Made by a program: the position numbers and the translations under genes | In this document: piece by piece, positions 58,618 through 64,000 of the stretch | How the letters are laid out: every line of letters starts with the position of its first letter | Numbering within the stretch: the stretch's first letter is position 1 | The notes under the pieces: generated by a model | The model's input: the letters and a program-made list of their open reading frames with translations, nothing else | Told to the model about the DNA's origin: nothing | The model's database searches: none | Source of the DNA: Branchiostoma belcheri | Taxonomy: Eukaryota > Chordata > Leptocardii > Amphioxiformes > Branchiostomatidae | Direction of reading: 5' to 3' | Assembly (NCBI RefSeq): GCF_001625305.1 | Contig: NW_017804487.1 | Coordinates: forward strand, 482,560-546,559 | DNA: 64,000 nt

Positions 58618-61600
58618 GAATACAGCGGCTTTCAGTTCTGAGAAGACAGTGTCTTTGCGATTAATGAAAATACTTAAGGAATTAAATGAGACAAGACTGG
58701 GTTATATACTTCCTGTACATATTGTCTACATAGCATAGTAGCATGCTGTAAAAATGAAAATACGAGCATATGTCTGTAACATGTTCTTAGGTAACCCTGG
58801 ATAATAAATCTAAACACGCGATTATACAATATTAACTACCTTTCACAAAACAAGAAAAAATGGCGCGAAATTATGCGTTTTTATGTATAAGATATAGGAT
58901 TCCACGAAATATTGAAATACAGCATTTTGTCGATTTCGTTCGGTTTCTAAGTATTAAAGACACACGAAATACATAGGCATTAGAATCCACAGCAGACAGT
59001 GTTGTGAGTTACTCAGTACCTTTCCGGTAACCATCATTTGTGACGTGATTTTAGGAGACAGTGGTTTAGACATCTAGCCCCTCCCTTTCAGAAAGCCAGA
59101 GTCTCCAGCAGGCCCGGCCGCGAGTCATAACTTTGGGGCGTCCTGGCGACTCCTGCCGCCCGAGTCCTGGCGCCACCCCGGCATTCGATCCAGCCGAGAC
59201 CTGCTCTCTGTTAGCCCAACGTCTAATTGAATCCATCTGATCTGTACATTCTGCGAATCGGTTGCGAGCTGGTCTTCCTCATTCTGACTGGGGGACGCCG
59301 CAAACACTATTATGATCCCGACGAATGGGTTAACTAGATTTTGATTGAATAATGAAATATAATTGGCCTGCCCGGCTTCTGTGGAACCTCACCCCCAAAA
59401 CCCCGGCGATAGCGCCTTAATAGTTTGTCCCACTTAAAGAGCAGGAAGACCCTCTGAATTCTAGGCTTTAAAAAAGGGAGTTTTGAGACACCGAGCCAGA
59501 TAAGATCTCCTCTCCCCCCACGGTTTGACATTCGGTCAGCCAGATCCGTTCCCCTTTTGAAAAGCAGCAATTTCGGCGCAGAATGCTTAATTGCTGATAA
59601 TTGACCAGAGTTTTGCTGGAGGGCAAATTGGCACGCCGCTCGGAGATCGCTGGCGGAGATAGTGAGTGTGTGTGAGAGAGAAGAGAAGCGGCGTGTCCCC
59701 CGGTCAGACCTGGCCTCGGGTTTACCGCCCGCAGAGCACATTAGCAGGCAAATTACCTGATAAAAGGGGTTTTGTTTGAAAACAGGGGGCACCGGGGGTA
59801 ACGTTCTCCCACAACTCCCCTACAGACCCTCTCAAACCTTTGAATCTAGAAACTAAAGTATAGGAAAAAAAGAACTGTTGTTTCTTCATTTCACAGCAGA
59901 GGAAGCATCTGAGTGACTCGCTCGGATCCGTGTAAATTACATTATAATTACCCTCGGCGGGACATCAAAGCCTTTGTCAACCCACATTGACGACGATAAG
60001 TCATAGGTAAGTAATTCGAACAAGATTGGGCGTTTTGCTTATGAGTTAAACCTATTATAGGTCGATCAAATCACTAACCGTCAGACACTGTTGTCAACTA
60101 CTGTACATGTGCGAGTTCACGTTTTGAAATGCTACTCTGCTCAGAATTCTGTTTAAGACGGCCGAATTTAATTTAAACGATAGGAAAACAAAGTCAGCAT
60201 ACCGACGGTATTGTTGTAACTTGTCCCTTGTACAACCGTTTTCGTCCAAAAGTAAGAGTTTGGTTGTTCTTTTGATACAAACAAACAGAATTGGTACATT
60301 GGTAACACTGTTACTGTGCCACCCTGTACGATTCTTCTGTAGACAGTACAAAAACCAACCCTCATTTTGTGCACTCACCCGCACTCATCACACACACGTA
60401 ATTACCCCATCGTTTAAACTTGACTACCTGTAATAATGTAGCCATTTGTAACTTTTCATGGGCGTTTATGTCTAAATACACCCAGGTAGTCACTACGATG
60501 TAAGTATATCTCCAACTAGAGAAGACAAGAAACAGCAGTGTGCACTTCAGTATGAACCGGTCACTTGATATTCAGTCGATCGTATCACGGCACAAGGAAA
60601 CGTATCAGCAATTTGTTTGAAGAGAGACACCGAAACACCTGTCCACAAATAAAGGTGTTAAGTGTAATTTAAAACGGCGGTAGTGTTTGTTGTTGTCGTG
60701 TGGATGGGTGTATGCAAGGACCTTATGTGTGATGTGATCTTATCTATCTGTACCGTGCCACATTACTCATGTTTTAATAATGCACCTTAAGTCCACGTTT
60801 TAATCCTTCTGATGTTTATCAGGTGTTGTTGTACAGGTAACGCCGGCGTGTGTGTCAATCCCCTCCCGACGTTCCGTATCGCCAGCCCGCCTACTCCACA
60901 CAAATATCCCGGGCACTTCCGAACTAGTAATGGTTGAAGAAGAAAGACCCTCGGGGTGGGTGGGGGGCATTCCGTGTGACATTTTTGCGGGTACTTTAGT
61001 ATTGAGCGTATAAGAAACGGTTTCAATCCATGGGCAGCAGATATGTTTTGCTTTGATTGAAGCTATAGGGGAGGGGGGGGTGTCACTTAAGTCCCTGCTT
61101 ACATGCCACTCTTGTTTGTCCGACTCTAAATTAGTTTTCCGAGTTAGTGAGCCGAACGATTGGGCAGGTGTCCGCCACCGGTGTCGCCTTTCTTTTTTTC
61201 TCTTCACTCCCGACCGTTTCCCTAGAACCTTTCCCCGACAAACCGTGCGTTTGTGTGTTGGTGTGTGCACCTGTCGGGTCCACGCGGCTCTACCGCCTTC
61301 TCTCGTCGCTTGTCCGCCGTTTTTGCGACACATATGGTCCGGGCCTGGCCGAGCTCTCGATCCCGACATCAATTGATAATCACACGGCTGAGCAGACAAG
61401 GAGAGAGAAACGTATTAATGATCATTCAACTGTCTCGTCAAGTCCCGCAGGCGGGAGAATTATGAGGATACTAATGACAGAAAATTTGGAGGATGCTTGA
61501 GCCTGGAGGGGATGGCGGCGCCCACCTTTTCTCTGAGACACAGCTCGTCTTGTTTCCCCTTCCCTCCCTGTCCGCTAGCCTGACAGGGTGGATGTGATTT

Positions 61601-62867
61601 ATCCTGCACAGGTTAAACGGCAGCCTATTAAAACTTGGCCCAACAACGGAGAAAAAGTCTTGCCTAGGGGACATTTGGCGCCCCTTGTCTGGTACAAAAG
61701 TAAAACAGGTCGCCGCTGCCCCCACCACAAAAACCTCGCTGGAGCAGATCACCTTTCTCCGCATGTCAGCGCTACAAATTTTTCTGTGATTTATTTGTTT
61801 GGGTGAATCGGTAATCTCAGGGTCGGCAGACACGATACCTTGTCCGAGAATTGGAGTGGGTCGTGTTTGCTGGCTATCGTCACTTAACACGGGCTATCAA
61901 AGAGAGACAACCCCCTCGATTCTCGCTGATAAACACATTGGGCTACTTGGCGAACAATCCCAAGACCAGAGGCTGAGCGAGGGCATGTAGACAGAAATAA
62001 CCACCAAGAAGTCCATCCCTATGTGTTACCCAGCCAGCTAGTCTGGTACCTAAACGTGTTATCGACAGACGATCTGACATTTCTTCCAAAAATGTCAATA
62101 GTCTTCCAGAAGCAGATCTGTCACCCCCATTCAGAGCTGAACCTTTTTGCGGGACAGGGTGGGGAGGGGGGGCACCGGTAACCATGACCTGTCAGGACGC
62201 ATCATTTTCAGAGAGGCGATCATGAAACATCAGTTTCCACCACACACACACACAACCAACAGGCAACAAACGCATGGGAGAGTTGCGGAGACGAAACCCA
62301 GGCCCCTGGTCTTGGATAATCGGCCCTTTCCTGTGCTCCTCCCCCGGCACCACAGTTGACAAATTTGACGGCCTCGCTAATTGATGAACTTTGCCTCACC
62401 CCAAGCGGCGGGACATACAACACCATAATCACACCAGCAGCCTTTAAAACTATGTCTTTCCAAGATACCAACTTCTACTTAAGCTACACTCTACACAACA
62501 GCGGCTATCTAACCTTGGAAAACACCACTACAAGAGAACATTTAAGGAACACTCCGCTTAACTCACAATGAAGGGCGTTACCGCTATTAAGGATAATTAT
62601 ACTAATCAATCAAATGAGGTAATGATCGGGAAGTCCACCCGAGGTGGCTGTTGTACGTGGAGAGTCCTTTGTGTAGAATTTACACACTTATTTAACTGTA
62701 TGATGGATGGGTCATTTACCTGACATGAAATATGGTGCAGCTTGAACCCAGCTAGTAAACGGCAAGTTATAGACAGGGGGACAAAAGAACAGAGTACGTA
62801 TAGGCTCTGGGCGTCGTTTGGGGCGACTTCGCAGAAATTGTATTGTGTGTTTGTATATGCCTATGTT

Positions 62868-62870
<3 letters not shown>
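58618..62870. other. 4 kb of unique DNA, candidate regulatory blocks
   Basis: No transposon copies recognised. GC-rich stretches at 59090-59830 and 60800-62460 have long open frames on both strands (up to 199 codons, 61399-60800 minus) but none with family similarity, and codon content looks like that of overlapping chance frames. Words such as TCAATTGATAATCACACGG and ACTAATGACAG occur. Candidate long-range Msx regulatory DNA, not shown. Confidence 0.35.
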
Positions 62871-62911
<41 letters not shown>

Positions 62912-63066
62912 ATATGCACCCATGTAGCTCTGTCTGCATGTTTCACTCTGTGTGTGTATGTGTGTGTGTGTCTGTGAGTGTGCGTGTATGTGTGTCTGTA
63001 ATGACTGTATGTGTATGTATGTATGTATGTATGTATGTATGCGTGTGTGTGTGTGTGTGTGTGTAT
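62871..63066. repeat. Compound (GT)n / (GTAT)n microsatellite
   Basis: GT runs at 62871-62907 and 62950-63000, with ATGT units at 63015-63040. Confidence 0.95.
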
Positions 63067-63734
63067 GTCTATGGATGTCAACGTTAGATGTTATGTAAGT
63101 TCTGTATGCATCTATGTAGCTCTGTCTCTCAGTCAGAATAAGGCACTATATGCCTTGGCCTATGTGCCAATGGGTAGTTTATAACAGCTGATCCACAGTT
63201 TTGTGACAACAGTCCTGTGTGGTTTATTGTCGATGTTTAGGTCCTGTTGTTCAATGGAACGTCGTCAAAATCGATCAACTTACTGAAAATCGAACCTCCT
63301 TGATTGAACGCATTCTATCTGTAGCTTCTCAGGTTGCCAGATGCCTGCCACCATTCGATTTGTTTCAGTACTGCAGGAGCCACGGCTGAGCCTATTCCCC
63401 TGCTCTTCAAGTGCTCTCCGCACTTCCAAACTATCGAGTTTCCAACACATCTGGATCCGTTTATAAGACCGTTTGACCAGAGTTCACCTCTCACACAAGG
63501 TCGCACATGGGCTAAGCTCAGGGCTAAGCTCTAGATCCCGCCTGGTGCAGATGTGTGGCGCGGTGGCTGCTATAAATCATTAGCTTAATGACTTTCAATA
63601 AACGTCACTGAAAATCGCCAAGAATGACAGTATAAGTGTCTGTTGAAATGCCGAGGAGCTGGTTGATCGGTCAAAGACAGCAAAATGACTCCAAGATGCC
63701 AGGATTACTTCAGGTACAGTCAAAAGGATTTAGG
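63067..63734. other. Intergenic DNA, nothing recognised
   Basis: No exon or repeat recognised. CTATGTAGCTCTGTCT at about 63112 repeats CATGTAGCTCTGTCTGCAT at about 62921, flanking the microsatellite. Confidence 0.35.
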
Positions 63735-64000
63735 AAATAAAGAGTAACGTAGATGTTCTGCATCAAAAGAGGGAGAGAGAGAGTGGGAAAGGGAGAGAGA
63801 GAGAGGGAGAGAGAAATGAAGAATAACGTAGCTGCTGGGTTTCTGCATCGAAGGGAGAGAGAGGGGTGAGAGAGAGAGAGAGAGAGGGGGAGAGAGTGGG
63901 AGAGAGTGGGAGAAATAAAGAATAACGTAACTGCTAGGTTTCTGCATCGACGAGTGTGGGGGAGAGAGAGATAGAGAGAGAGAGAGGGAGAGAGATAGAG
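63735..64000. repeat. Minisatellite of GA-tract plus conserved 38-bp spacer, cut by window edge
   Basis: AAATAAAGA(G/A)TAACGTA and GGTTTCTGCATCGA units at 63735, 63814 and 63913 alternate with (GA)n tracts of varying length, period 79-99 bp. The array continues past the window. Confidence 0.85.

Noticed and set aside
60800..61399. Longest open frame of the window, 199 codons on the minus strand
   Set aside because: No recognisable domain or splice context. Several other frames on both strands are also open across the same GC-rich block, as expected by chance.
61514..61700. GGCGCC words near GTCT words, resembling BMP-Smad bipartite sites
   Set aside because: Spacing is four or more than eight bases rather than the five of the known element, so this is not supported.

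Overview
This is an animal (metazoan) nuclear DNA window, most likely from amphioxus (Branchiostoma). Introns have GT-AG borders, and interspersed transposon fragments and microsatellites are abundant. The clearest gene is a two-exon Msx (msh) homeobox gene of the amphioxus type. Two assembly gaps (13245-13264 and 53691-53869) point to a draft assembly. Species is inferred from the Msx protein and repeat style, not proven.

Left part (about 0.7-19 kb, minus strand): five phase-compatible exons (17878-17760, 12804-12697, 11004-10889, 6628-6518, 860-681) encode nearly all of a cytosolic sigma-class-like glutathione S-transferase. Only a tiny first coding exon of roughly five residues is missing. 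Its introns are packed with non-coding mobile elements, and repeat sequence lies close to every splice donor I can place. Further right on the same strand, 25963-25904 could be the first coding exon of an unidentified myristoylated protein.

Middle (19-39 kb): no confident gene. It holds MITE families (TTAA-flanked, GGCCACA-ended and TAGCCT foldback types), LINE 3' ends, one hAT-like element and stretches of unique GC-richer DNA.

Right part (39-64 kb): the Msx gene (45866-47442, plus strand) sits alone in about 25 kb of mostly unique DNA containing few transposons. This is what is expected of the regulatory neighbourhood of a developmental transcription factor. The sequence alone cannot show which blocks are enhancers.

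The most distinctive non-gene signal is a superfamily of small foldback elements beginning TAGCCT and ending AGGCTA. It includes a perfect 41-bp-arm hairpin, and several copies are flanked by 8-9-bp target-site duplications. I also saw nested insertions with intact target duplications, a LINE whose 3' tail carries a GNRA-capped hairpin followed by a CAGATA microsatellite, and a GST exon whose apparent splice donor is supplied by a LINE tail. No prokaryotic-type system, CRISPR array, rRNA or functional tRNA gene was found.
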